A stretch of DNA of 64,000 nucleotides. Source: Halalkalibacillus halophilus DSM 18494. Lineage in GTDB: Bacteria > Bacillota > Bacilli > Bacillales > Alkalibacillaceae. The DNA lies in NCBI RefSeq assembly GCF_000423105.1, contig NZ_AUHI01000009.1, positions 62,001 through 126,000 on the forward strand, written 5' to 3'. Of the stretch, positions 42,357 through 50,473 are shown piece after piece; within the stretch, counting starts at the first letter, position 1; the number at the start of each line of letters is the position of its first letter. A model generated the notes under the pieces. The model saw only the letters and a program-made list of their open reading frames with translations. It had not been told where the DNA came from and did no database searches. A program made the translations under genes and the position numbers.

Positions 42357-42779
42357 ATGCCTACTATAAAAAATAGATTAAAAGATTCTAGCGGCCTTAC
42401 ATTAATAGAGGTGTTAGGTGCGATTACGATTTTAAGTATTGTGTTGATAGGTTTTATGAATTTCTTCCCGCAATCCATGCTCTTAGCAAATAAAACAGAA
42501 GATGAATTGACAGCTGTGAATGTTGCAGAAGATGTTTTAGATCAAGTTAAAGCTAATGGAGAAAGCTCTTCCGTGGATTCTCCAATCTCTGCAAACAATC
42601 GTGAGTATTATCCCGTAGTAGAGTACATTCAGTCTAATGCCCATAGTGAAGCAGAACATACTTTGTCCCTTCAACGTGTAAGAATACAAATCTATACAAC
42701 GACTCTTTCTGAGGGTGCTGTAACACCCGCTGCAGAGTTATACGGTTATGTAGAAACAGAGGAGGAATTGGATGAATAA
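42357..42779 (+). CDS. Type IV pilus minor pilin (PilV/GspI-like)
   Basis: A 140-residue pilin-like protein. The 13-residue leader ends KDSSG and the mature chain starts LTLIEVLGAITILSIVLIGF, with Glu at position 5 as needed for assembly. The remaining 100 residues are acidic and soluble. GATGAGGAGAATTAG precedes the ATG. It overlaps the next gene by eight bases and begins the pilus operon. It is likely a priming or tip minor pilin. Confidence 0.87.
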   Translation: MPTIKNRLKDSSGLTLIEVLGAITILSIVLIGFMNFFPQSMLLANKTEDELTAVNVAEDVLDQVKANGESSSVDSPISANNREYYPVVEYIQSNAHSEAEHTLSLQRVRIQIYTTTLSEGAVTPAAELYGYVETEEELDE

Positions 42780-43275
42780 ACTCACTTCTGAACGTGGTTA
42801 TGTCCTCATAGTTGTTATCTTAATCATAGCAGTAATAGGTATTATTACACCACCCATTATGTCTAATATACTAAATAGTGCTATACAATACCAATCTACG
42901 GAAAAAGAATTACAACTTGATAAGTTAAGAGATATGGGACTTACATTTGCTGACGAAGCAATATTACATAGTGAAGATGTTGCATTAGAAGAAACGGAGA
43001 CGTGGATCTCTGGTTTGTCAGAAGCACCGTCGAACCAACAAGTAATTAATCAATTTGAAACGTATTTTAAAGATGAATTATCTAATTTAGGTATTAATGA
43101 GGAATTGATTATAGAGATAGAGGAAGATGCCAGTTATAGAGTTAGTTTTGAAGATATCAGTACATCAACTTCTGCTTTAACTATTAACTATTATGTTACA
43201 CCAGCATTGGAAGATGATTTTGATGATCGTCACATGGAAGAAGAATCCAAAGAAATAAGTCTTTCGATCAATTAA
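42772..43275 (+). CDS. Type IV pilus minor pilin lacking Glu5 (PilX/GspK-like)
   Basis: A 167-residue protein with a 9-residue leader ending SERG and a mature N-terminus YVLIVVILIIAVIGIITPPIM. Position 5 is Val, not Glu; in type II secretion GspK likewise lacks Glu5 and sits at the tip. The body is acidic and soluble. GAGGAGGAATTGG in the end of the upstream gene is its ribosome binding site. Translational coupling to the PilV-like gene suggests they are made in equal amounts. Confidence 0.75.
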   Translation: MNKLTSERGYVLIVVILIIAVIGIITPPIMSNILNSAIQYQSTEKELQLDKLRDMGLTFADEAILHSEDVALEETETWISGLSEAPSNQQVINQFETYFKDELSNLGINEELIIEIEEDASYRVSFEDISTSTSALTINYYVTPALEDDFDDRHMEEESKEISLSIN

Positions 43276-43319
43276 TAATTATTTTAGTGACAAAAGTCGC
43301 AATCTATTCTAACTATTAG

Positions 43320-43325
43320 TATAAT
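43320..43325 (+). promoter_or_regulatory. Possible -10 box upstream of pilB
   Basis: A perfect TATAAT lies 49 bp before the pilB start in the 98-bp gap after the minor pilins. The -35 region (TCGCAA at 17 bp) is poor, so an internal promoter is only a possibility. Confidence 0.3.
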
Positions 43326-43373
43326 AAATGATATGTCGAAATATTAAATCATTTAAGAGAAAGGAAGGTTTCC

Positions 43374-45035
43374 TTGGCGAAAAAAATCAAATTACGACTG
43401 GGTGAGATCCTTGTTCAAGAAGGCCTAATCACAGATGACCAATTACAGCTAGCTTTAAAAGAAAAAGCCCCCAGTCAAAAACTTGGTGATAAGTTGATGG
43501 AAGAGGCATACATAACGGAGTTGCAGCTTGTTGAAGTGTTGCAGCAACAGCTAGGTATCACGCATGAACGTCTTTATAATTACTCCTTTGACCAATCGAT
43601 TTTAAACCTTATTCCGAAAAATTTTGCTAAAGAAAATAAGGTGATCCCGCTTAGGCGTGAAGGTAATAAGTTGTACGTTGCAACTTCAGACCCATTAGAT
43701 TATTTCGTAATGAATGACCTAAGATTAACAACAGGATTTAAAATTGAGCCAGTCATTGTGATTCGGGATGAGCTTCGCCAAGGAATTCTTAAGCTATATG
43801 AACGAGAAGATTTTAGTGAACAATTCGAAGTAGAAAGGCAACAAGAAGAAAGAGTTCCTGACCTCACCGCTGAGGAGGAAGCTTCACCAGTAGTAAAATT
43901 AATGAACCAGCTCATTCAACAAGCCGTAGTAGAAAAAGCAAGTGATATTCATGTGGATCCTCAAGAAGATCAGGTGATGATTCGTTTACGGGTTGATGGC
44001 GCACTTAGAAACGAGCAAAACTTAGCAAAAAGTGTACAGTCTTCTTTAACAACTCGGATTAAAATCATGGCAGGATTAGATATCACACAGCAAAAAGTGC
44101 CTCAAGATGGACGAATAAAAAGAAAAGTAGAAGGTAGAGATATTGATTTACGAGTTAGTACCTTACCAACCATTTTTGGAGAAAAAATTGTAATCCGCGT
44201 ACTTGATACGATGGCTGTTTCAAATGACTTAAAAGAGATTGGTTTTGAAGCGGATAATCTTGAGAAATTTATTCGAATGATTGAAAAGCCATATGGGATT
44301 GTTCTTTTAACGGGACCAACCGGGTCTGGTAAAACGTCAACGATGTATGCCGCTTTAACAAGATTAAACCAAGAAGAATCTAATATCATAACGGTGGAAG
44401 ATCCTGTAGAGTATGAGCTTCAAGGAATTAATCAAATCCAAGTTAACCCACAAGTTGGACTAACATTCGCTTCTGGATTACGCTCTATTTTACGACAAGA
44501 TCCAGACATTATTATGGTTGGTGAAATTCGTGATAGTGATACAGCTAATATGGCAGTCCGTGCATCCATTACCGGGCATTTAGTACTAAGTACGTTACAT
44601 ACCAATGATTCGACTGGTGCAATTAATCGACTCGTTAATATGGATGTAGAGATGTTTCTTGTAGGTTCTTCTTTAAATGGAATTGTAGCTCAGCGACTAG
44701 TACGAACATTGTGTCGTGATTGCGAACAGGCAGAGATCCCTACTGCAAGAGAGCAAGAAATTTTTAGGAAATATCACATTAATTTATCGAAGGTTAAACG
44801 TGGTAAAGGTTGCCCTACTTGCAATATGACAGGATATCGAGGGCGAACTGCAATTCATGAAGTACTGTACATTGATGATGCGATTCGCGAGGCAATATTA
44901 GATGGAAAGTCCAAAGTCGAAGTGGAAAGAATAGCGACTGAACAAGGGTTTATTCGATTATTTGAAGACGGCCTACGAAAAGTGGAAAAAGGAATTACTA
45001 CAATGGAAGAAGTATTCCGGGTCGCTGCAGAATAG
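43374..45035 (+). CDS. pilB: Type IV pilus assembly ATPase PilB
   Basis: A 553-residue GspE/PilB ATPase that powers pilus extension. Residues 1-150 are the MshEN/GspE_N domain; KASDIHVDPQEDQVMIRLRVDG starts the N2 region; Walker A is LLTGPTGSGKTSTM, the Asp box and Walker B DPDIIMVGEIRDSDTANM; and a four-cysteine zinc site is formed by TLCRDCEQ and GCPTCNMTGYRGR. Length and the N-terminal domain match PilB and not ComGA (about 350 residues). The start is TTG behind GAAAGGAAGG. Confidence 0.96.
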   Translation: MAKKIKLRLGEILVQEGLITDDQLQLALKEKAPSQKLGDKLMEEAYITELQLVEVLQQQLGITHERLYNYSFDQSILNLIPKNFAKENKVIPLRREGNKLYVATSDPLDYFVMNDLRLTTGFKIEPVIVIRDELRQGILKLYEREDFSEQFEVERQQEERVPDLTAEEEASPVVKLMNQLIQQAVVEKASDIHVDPQEDQVMIRLRVDGALRNEQNLAKSVQSSLTTRIKIMAGLDITQQKVPQDGRIKRKVEGRDIDLRVSTLPTIFGEKIVIRVLDTMAVSNDLKEIGFEADNLEKFIRMIEKPYGIVLLTGPTGSGKTSTMYAALTRLNQEESNIITVEDPVEYELQGINQIQVNPQVGLTFASGLRSILRQDPDIIMVGEIRDSDTANMAVRASITGHLVLSTLHTNDSTGAINRLVNMDVEMFLVGSSLNGIVAQRLVRTLCRDCEQAEIPTAREQEIFRKYHINLSKVKRGKGCPTCNMTGYRGRTAIHEVLYIDDAIREAILDGKSKVEVERIATEQGFIRLFEDGLRKVEKGITTMEEVFRVAAE

Positions 45036-45063
45036 GTTTGAGATTATTAAGTCGGGGGTATAA

Positions 45064-46278
45064 ATGACTATGACTTCCTATAAGTATATAGCTGCAGATT
45101 TCGAAGGGAATATGAAAAAGGGTGTAATCGACGCTTATAACGAAGAATTAGCAAAGACGAAGCTTCGTGAAGAAGGGTTGAAAATTGAAAACATTGAAGA
45201 AACGGAAAAATCAATCTGGAAAACAGAGATTTACTTTGGTAGTCCAGTGAAAAGCCGTGACTTTGTCGTCTTTCTACAGCAATTTGCTGCTCTTCTTAAA
45301 GCAGGTTTAACTATTGTTGAATCAATCAATATTCTTAGAGAACAAACGAGTAACAAAGCATTAACAGAAGCACTTTATCACGTGGAAATTGATATGCGAC
45401 AAGGAAGTTCGCTTGCAAAAGCTTTAAAGAATCATCCTAGAATATTTTCTTCCGTACTCATAAATATGGTACATAGCGGAGAATCTAGTGGCGCTTTAGG
45501 GCCGACTTTAGATAAGCTAGCTGAATACTACAACAAACAGTACAAAACGAAGCAAAAGGTGAAAGCTACTTTCGCATATCCAATCACTGTATCTGTTGTT
45601 GCAATAGCTGTAGTCGTGTTCTTAATGTTATATGTCGTTCCACAGTTTGTTGATATGTTTGCGCAATTTGGCGCAGATTTACCATTGATTACACAGTTTG
45701 TATTATCCATAAGTAATCTATTACAAAGCTACTGGTTATTAATCTTGTTAGTGTTAGCAGGACTTTGTTTAGCAGCTTATACGCTTTATCAAAAGGAAAG
45801 CGTGAGGAAAGATATAGACCGTTACATGCTCCGCGTTCCAGGCTTTGGGAAATTAATACTTAAGTCAAACTTAGCCCAGATGTCTAGAACACTTAGTTCC
45901 CTGCTCTACAATAAAGTTCCAATCATTCTAGCACTAGAATTAACGGAACAAACCTTGAAAAATAGAGTAATACGAGAAACATTACAAGATTCGCGGATCT
46001 CCCTTAAAAAGGGTGGTTCATTAGCAAAACCTATGAGGGAGCACTGGGCCTATCCTTTTCTTGTGACACAGATGATTGAAGTGGGAGAAAAGACTAATGC
46101 TTTAGATGATATGCTAGACCAAATTGCAACGTTTTATGAAGATGATGTCGATACCGCCACAGAACAGCTTAAATCGTTGCTAGAACCGTTGTTAATTGTC
46201 GGATTATCTGTTATCGTTGGGACAATCGTCTTAGCTATAATAGTACCGATGTTTGAATTATTTAACCAAGTGAATTAA
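45064..46278 (+). CDS. pilC: Type IV pilus inner-membrane platform protein PilC
   Basis: A 404-residue platform protein with two T2SSF domains (about residues 68-190 and 270-395). FLQQFAALLKAGLTIVESINIL opens the first and MSRTLSSLLYNKVPIILALE the second. Helices lie near residues 165-190, 215-240 and 375-400. It docks PilB and turns ATP hydrolysis into pilin insertion. GGGGGTATAA precedes the ATG. It lies 28 bp after pilB. Confidence 0.95.
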   Translation: MTMTSYKYIAADFEGNMKKGVIDAYNEELAKTKLREEGLKIENIEETEKSIWKTEIYFGSPVKSRDFVVFLQQFAALLKAGLTIVESINILREQTSNKALTEALYHVEIDMRQGSSLAKALKNHPRIFSSVLINMVHSGESSGALGPTLDKLAEYYNKQYKTKQKVKATFAYPITVSVVAIAVVVFLMLYVVPQFVDMFAQFGADLPLITQFVLSISNLLQSYWLLILLVLAGLCLAAYTLYQKESVRKDIDRYMLRVPGFGKLILKSNLAQMSRTLSSLLYNKVPIILALELTEQTLKNRVIRETLQDSRISLKKGGSLAKPMREHWAYPFLVTQMIEVGEKTNALDDMLDQIATFYEDDVDTATEQLKSLLEPLLIVGLSVIVGTIVLAIIVPMFELFNQVN

Positions 46279-46306
46279 AAATTTTATATAAAAGGGGCAA
46301 AAAGTA

Positions 46307-46714
46307 ATGTTAAAAAGAGTACTTAAGAATCAGAAAGGTGTTACGTTAGTAGAGCTTTTAGCAGTTATTGTTATTTTAGGGATTATTGCATTGATCGCTG
46401 TACCATTGATTAGTGGGGTTATTGAGGATTCGAGAGAAGATAGTGTTAGGTCAAGTGCGATTAATCTGATAAATTCAACCGAGTTGTATGATGTGACAAA
46501 TAACAATTCAGAAGGTGGAAGTTATTCTAGTGGTGATGACGAATATTTAAGTTATATTAATGATAGAGAAAGTGCTGATTTTAGTGGAGCAACTGTAATT
46601 GTTGAACCTAATGGTGCAAGCACTATTTCCGGCACAGTTCAAGTTAATGATACTTCATTAGAATTTCCTGATGGTACTACTGTTTCAGATATTAATGATG
46701 GTGCAGGAAACTAA
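46307..46714 (+). CDS. pilA: Major type IV pilin PilA
   Basis: A 135-residue prepilin. The 11-residue leader ends KNQKG and the mature protein begins VTLVELLAVIVILGIIALIAVPL, a textbook N-methylated pilin helix with Glu5. The globular part is short, acidic and rich in Ser, Asp and Gly (NNNSEGGSYSSGDDEY) without cysteines. AAAGGGGC precedes the ATG. A terminator directly after it probably makes its transcript more abundant than those of the later genes, as expected for the major subunit. Confidence 0.93.
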   Translation: MLKRVLKNQKGVTLVELLAVIVILGIIALIAVPLISGVIEDSREDSVRSSAINLINSTELYDVTNNNSEGGSYSSGDDEYLSYINDRESADFSGATVIVEPNGASTISGTVQVNDTSLEFPDGTTVSDINDGAGN

Positions 46715-46720
46715 ATAGTT

Positions 46721-46753
46721 TATAAAGCGCGGCAATTGTCGCGCTTTATTTCT
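46721..46753 (+). terminator. Terminator between pilA and the prepilin peptidase gene
   Basis: TAAAGCGCG and CGCGCTTTA form a 9-bp stem around a 7-base loop and are followed by TTTCT. The T-run is short, so termination may be partial. Confidence 0.8.
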
Positions 46754-46796
46754 ATCAAACTACCAAAAATCTATCTTTTATTAACGACTAGGACTG

Positions 46797-47552
46797 GTGC
46801 TCTTGCTATTCATTTACTTGTATATATTTTTTGTCGGACTGATTCTTGGGTCCTTTTATAATGTTGTTGGACTTCGGATTCCAAATAATGAATCTATTAT
46901 ACATCCGCCTTCTCATTGTCCTAGCTGTAATCAACGTTTAAGTACAGCACAATTGATTCCGGTATTTTCATATATTTTTCAAAAAGGAAAGTGCAAAAAT
47001 TGTCGAACAAATATTTCGCCGATTTATCCTTTCTTTGAAGCCTTAACTGCGGGGTTGTTTGTGTTTGCATTATATTACATAGGTTTTGACTCTGAATTGT
47101 TTATTGCATGGACGTTGATTAGCTTGTTGGTCATTATTACGGTCAGTGATTTGAATTATCAGCTCATACCAGATCGAATATTATTGTTTTTTGTTATATT
47201 AATTTTGATTTTACGTATTGGTTTACCGCTTGATCCTTGGTGGGATGCTTATGCAGGCGCGCTTTTAGGGTTTGGAATTCTCCTTATCATTGCGATTGTT
47301 AGTAAAGGTGGCATGGGGGGAGGGGACATCAAGTTATTTGGTGTTCTTGGTCTAGTGTTAGGAATTCAAGGTGTTTTACTTACTTTAATGCTTTCTGCTT
47401 TGCTCGGTTCGATTGTTGGATTGATGTTGATTGCAACTGGCAAGGTGAAACGAGGAATGCCAATGGCGTTTGGTCCTTTTATAGCTGTTGCTGCATTGAT
47501 TAGTTATTTTTTTGCGGAACCAATACTTTCGTGGTACTTACAACTCTTCTAA
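46797..47552 (+). CDS. pilD: Prepilin peptidase / N-methyltransferase PilD
   Basis: A 251-residue membrane aspartyl protease that cuts the prepilin leaders and methylates the new N-terminus. SFYNVVGLRIP and the zinc tetracysteine HCPSCNQRL...CKNCRTN are in the cytoplasmic loop; the catalytic aspartates lie in VSDLNYQLIPD and GMGGGDIKLFG. Eight helices are visible. The start is GTG at 46797 after AGGA, or TTG at 46803. It can serve all the leader-bearing proteins in this locus. Confidence 0.95.
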   Translation: MLLLFIYLYIFFVGLILGSFYNVVGLRIPNNESIIHPPSHCPSCNQRLSTAQLIPVFSYIFQKGKCKNCRTNISPIYPFFEALTAGLFVFALYYIGFDSELFIAWTLISLLVIITVSDLNYQLIPDRILLFFVILILILRIGLPLDPWWDAYAGALLGFGILLIIAIVSKGGMGGGDIKLFGVLGLVLGIQGVLLTLMLSALLGSIVGLMLIATGKVKRGMPMAFGPFIAVAALISYFFAEPILSWYLQLF

Positions 47553-47564
47553 TAAGGTGATTAT

Positions 47565-48533
47565 ATGTTCGGAAAAAAACAAATTGTAAATTTAGAAATA
47601 CGAGATTATGTGATCCGCTTCTCTGAAAGTAACGTGAGTTCGACTAGCAATGTCGAGCGAATTGGTGAGCATTTTTTACCTTCAGGGATTATTGTAAATG
47701 GTGTGATTGAAAAAGGTGAGGCGTTTCTTAAAATCTTAAAAACATGCGTGAAGAAATGGAAATTAAAAGGTAAAAGTGTGAGGTTAACTTTACCGGAAGC
47801 GGTTGTTATTGTTAGGAAGCAGGATATCCCTGCAGACATCAAGAAGGACCAGATTAATCAACATATTCAATTTCAATTAGGTGAAACGATACATTTACCT
47901 TTTGAACGTCCAATTGTTAGGACTATTTACTTGAATGAAGAAGAGGGATCGCACACAGTAAGTTTAATTTCTACTGATGAACAACTTGTAAGCCGTTACA
48001 CGGAACTTCTTCATGAGGCGAAGTTGAAAGTGATTGCGGCGGACTTATCTTCTTTTAATTATTACCGTGTTTTTCATCAGCAACAATTAGTAGATGCAAT
48101 GGACCATGTGTTGTTCATGCAATACTATGTGGATCATGTTGTGTTTAGTGCTTTTCACAACCATACACCGATTTTTCTTCAAGAATTTGATTTAGAGGCT
48201 GGAGCAGAAACGTCCGCACAACTTGGTCCTACTATGTCTAAAGAAGACTTTCATGAAGAGGTAGTTTTAGAGGAATTAGATGATATTTCAACAGAAATTG
48301 AGCGTATTGAACGTTTTTATCAATATTCCATGAACCAAGATGAACAGCGCTTTACTAAAATTGCGGTTGCTGGAGATCATCCCTTTATGAATGAAATTAT
48401 TAGCCAGATGAAAGAATCAAATGAAATTCCAGTCATTCACTTGGAAGATAATCGGATTCAGGGCCCTAAAGGACTTACATTAGAACAAAAATTTCATAGC
48501 GTTTATGGGCTAGCTTTAAAAGGTGGTCAGTAA
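47565..48533 (+). CDS. pilM: Type IV pilus assembly protein PilM
   Basis: A 322-residue actin-fold cytoplasmic protein of the PilM family. VNLEIRDYVIRFSE at the start and VRLTLPEAVVIVRKQDIPA with the helix HIQFQLGETIHLPFERPIV are typical. PilM binds the N-terminal tail of PilN and links the PilNO complex to the motor. It lies 12 bp after pilD, and pilN follows by one base. Sequence is divergent from proteobacterial PilM, so part of the call rests on gene order. Confidence 0.87.
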   Translation: MFGKKQIVNLEIRDYVIRFSESNVSSTSNVERIGEHFLPSGIIVNGVIEKGEAFLKILKTCVKKWKLKGKSVRLTLPEAVVIVRKQDIPADIKKDQINQHIQFQLGETIHLPFERPIVRTIYLNEEEGSHTVSLISTDEQLVSRYTELLHEAKLKVIAADLSSFNYYRVFHQQQLVDAMDHVLFMQYYVDHVVFSAFHNHTPIFLQEFDLEAGAETSAQLGPTMSKEDFHEEVVLEELDDISTEIERIERFYQYSMNQDEQRFTKIAVAGDHPFMNEIISQMKESNEIPVIHLEDNRIQGPKGLTLEQKFHSVYGLALKGGQ

Positions 48534-48534
48534 T

Positions 48535-49071
48535 ATGTTGATTGATATAAACCTTTTACCAGTGAAAGAAAAAAAGAATAATCACCCCAAAATATTGTTT
48601 TCTATTTTAGGATTTCTGTCTGTTTTAGTTTTGGTGACTGTAGCTTTCTTCTTTTGGGAGTATGAGCAAGATCGCTCTTTCCTCTCTGAGCGCCTAAACC
48701 AAGAACAAGCATTAACAACAGAATTACAATCTGAACTTTCGGGTGATGAAGAGTTTCAAGAAGCAGAACGGTTAGAAGCGATTACTACTGATATACAAGA
48801 AGCTATTCCAGAAGCAACCCCTGTATTAGAAGAGTTATTAGAAAATCTTCCTTCTAGAAGCCATGTGGAAGCATATCAAACAGATCAACAAACGGTGGAA
48901 TTAACGGTACGAACAAGTTCGAATATCGCTGCAGTTACCTACTTTCAGTCTCTGCGTGAAATCGAGGAATTACTTGATGTGGACATACACTCGATTTCCT
49001 ATATGGATGATGAGGAATACTTCGTAACAACTTACACCGTTCACCTCCAAGAAGAGGAGGAACAGGTATGA
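48535..49071 (+). CDS. pilN: Type IV pilus assembly protein PilN
   Basis: A 178-residue bitopic membrane protein. The N-terminal IDINLLPVKEKK contains the INLLP motif by which PilN binds PilM; a helix spans about residues 22-44 (ILFSILGFLSVLVLVTVAFFF); a coiled coil and a ferredoxin-like domain follow. AAAGGTGGT precedes the ATG at 48535; an upstream in-frame codon at 48523 overlaps pilM. The gene overlaps pilO by four bases. Confidence 0.92.
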   Translation: MLIDINLLPVKEKKNNHPKILFSILGFLSVLVLVTVAFFFWEYEQDRSFLSERLNQEQALTTELQSELSGDEEFQEAERLEAITTDIQEAIPEATPVLEELLENLPSRSHVEAYQTDQQTVELTVRTSSNIAAVTYFQSLREIEELLDVDIHSISYMDDEEYFVTTYTVHLQEEEEQV

Positions 49072-49631
49072 AAATAACACCGGGACAAAAAAGATTGGCT
49101 ATAATATGGATTGCTTTTTTAGTAGTTATAGCCGTAGCTCTGTACTATTTTATCTTGCTGGAGCAACAACGATCTATCACTACGATGGAGAATGATCTAG
49201 ATTTTGAAATGCAAAAAAATACAGCCTTACAAGAAAATTTACAAAACAAGGACTTTGATGGGCTATCAGCAGACTCATACAGAGAACTATTACCTACTGA
49301 ACTGGACGATGAGCAAGTTATGGAATTAATTAATCAGGCATCAGATGATACTAATACTACTGTACAAACATACCAGTACTTAGAACGTGGTCAAACCTCT
49401 GTAGATCGTTTGAATCAGCCTGTGGAAGAAGAGGAGGAAGAACAGAATGGGGATCTTTCTACCCTGACGTTAATGTTAAACGGACAAACAGATTCTGTTT
49501 CTTCTTTAGAAAGCTTTGTGGATCAAATGGAAAGCAGTGATCGAATTGTTTATATTCAATCGCTTCAGTTTGAATCCCAACAAAGTGAAGATGTCACATT
49601 TGAACTAACTTTCTCGGTTTTCGCTTATTAA
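49068..49631 (+). CDS. pilO: Type IV pilus assembly protein PilO-like
   Basis: A 187-residue bitopic protein with the PilO plan: short cytoplasmic tail, helix at about residues 12-31 (IIWIAFLVVIAVALYYFILL), coiled coil, then a small alpha/beta domain (STLTLMLNGQTDSVSSLESF). The acidic run EEEEEEQ near residue 120 is unusual. It is translationally coupled to pilN (ATGA overlap) and is the last gene of the operon. Sequence similarity alone is modest; position makes the call good. Confidence 0.85.
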   Translation: MKITPGQKRLAIIWIAFLVVIAVALYYFILLEQQRSITTMENDLDFEMQKNTALQENLQNKDFDGLSADSYRELLPTELDDEQVMELINQASDDTNTTVQTYQYLERGQTSVDRLNQPVEEEEEEQNGDLSTLTLMLNGQTDSVSSLESFVDQMESSDRIVYIQSLQFESQQSEDVTFELTFSVFAY

Positions 49632-49645
49632 ATAGTAAAAAAATC

Positions 49646-49697
49646 GCTCCGAATTATTTCCAATACAAAATGGAAACAGCTCGGAGCTCATTTATTA
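49646..49697. terminator. Terminator at the end of the pilus operon
   Basis: GCTCCGA and TCGGAGC pair, with an inner TTTCCA/TGGAAA pair, followed by TCATTTATTATG. It lies between pilO and the convergent yxlG-like gene. Confidence 0.75.
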
Positions 49698-49699
49698 TG

Positions 49700-50473
49700 T
49701 TATTCAATTGCTCTATTTTTAAGTGTCGTGATTGCAATAGTTAAAGCAACTACCATTAATATTACAGAGATTAATACTGACATCCACATTTCCGTTTCCA
49801 TGTTGCCGGAAAATAGATAAATCCCAATATAATCAGAGATTAATGCCGGGCTCCACGTAAGAACATGTGAATATATACTGGTTATAATGTTAATTGCCAA
49901 GATGACAATAATCGATATAAATGCTACTAGTCCTTGGGATCGAAACATTGTATTAAACATCATGACAATAGATAAGACGAGTAAGAACCAAATAACATAA
50001 AAAATTGCACTTACGAGTAATTGAGAGAAAGCTATGTCACCGAATAATAATGTTACATAATACCAACCAGCTATTAATGAAATGACTAATGAAATAGATA
50101 CGAGAACACTCATCGCAGCATATTTAGCGGTAATATAATGTATGTAACTTACAGGCTTTGATAGGATTAGTTCATATACCCCGCTTTTAAGTTCACTGGA
50201 TACCATCCCCATGGAGATGACGACAGCAATTAATACTCCTAAAACGCTCAATTGATTAAAGCTCATCATCATAGCTTCTGCAGGAGGGGGCGATGGAATA
50301 TCAATGCTCGCACCTTCAGGCATTCCACCAACGGATTCTAATATGATAGGTAGATAATAAGTAGTTATTGGATCCATCACTGCAAACAAAATAAATACGA
50401 TGGGTACCCATATCCATTTGAAATTCCGTAGATGTTCTAAGAGTTCTTTATTGAAAATTACTAACCACTGCAT
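49700..50473 (-). CDS. yxlG: ABC transporter permease (YxlG-like)
   Basis: A 257-residue membrane protein with six helices of the ABC-2 type. FNKELLEHLRNFKWIWVPIVF at the start and SSELKSGVYELILSKPVSYIHYITAKY in the first cytoplasmic loop are typical of NosY/YxlG permeases. The ATG at 50473 overlaps the stop of the ATPase gene (TAATG), so the two are translationally coupled. Together with YxlE- and YxlF-like neighbours it matches the end of the B. subtilis sigY operon, but sigY is not here. Confidence 0.82.
   Translation of the reverse strand: MQWLVIFNKELLEHLRNFKWIWVPIVFILFAVMDPITTYYLPIILESVGGMPEGASIDIPSPPPAEAMMMSFNQLSVLGVLIAVVISMGMVSSELKSGVYELILSKPVSYIHYITAKYAAMSVLVSISLVISLIAGWYYVTLLFGDIAFSQLLVSAIFYVIWFLLVLSIVMMFNTMFRSQGLVAFISIIVILAINIITSIYSHVLTWSPALISDYIGIYLFSGNMETEMWMSVLISVILMVVALTIAITTLKNRAIE

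Noticed and set aside
42357..49631. ComG competence pseudopilus operon
   Set aside because: PilB has the long GspE_N form and zinc cysteines, and PilM, PilN and PilO are present; comGC-comGG gene order is absent.
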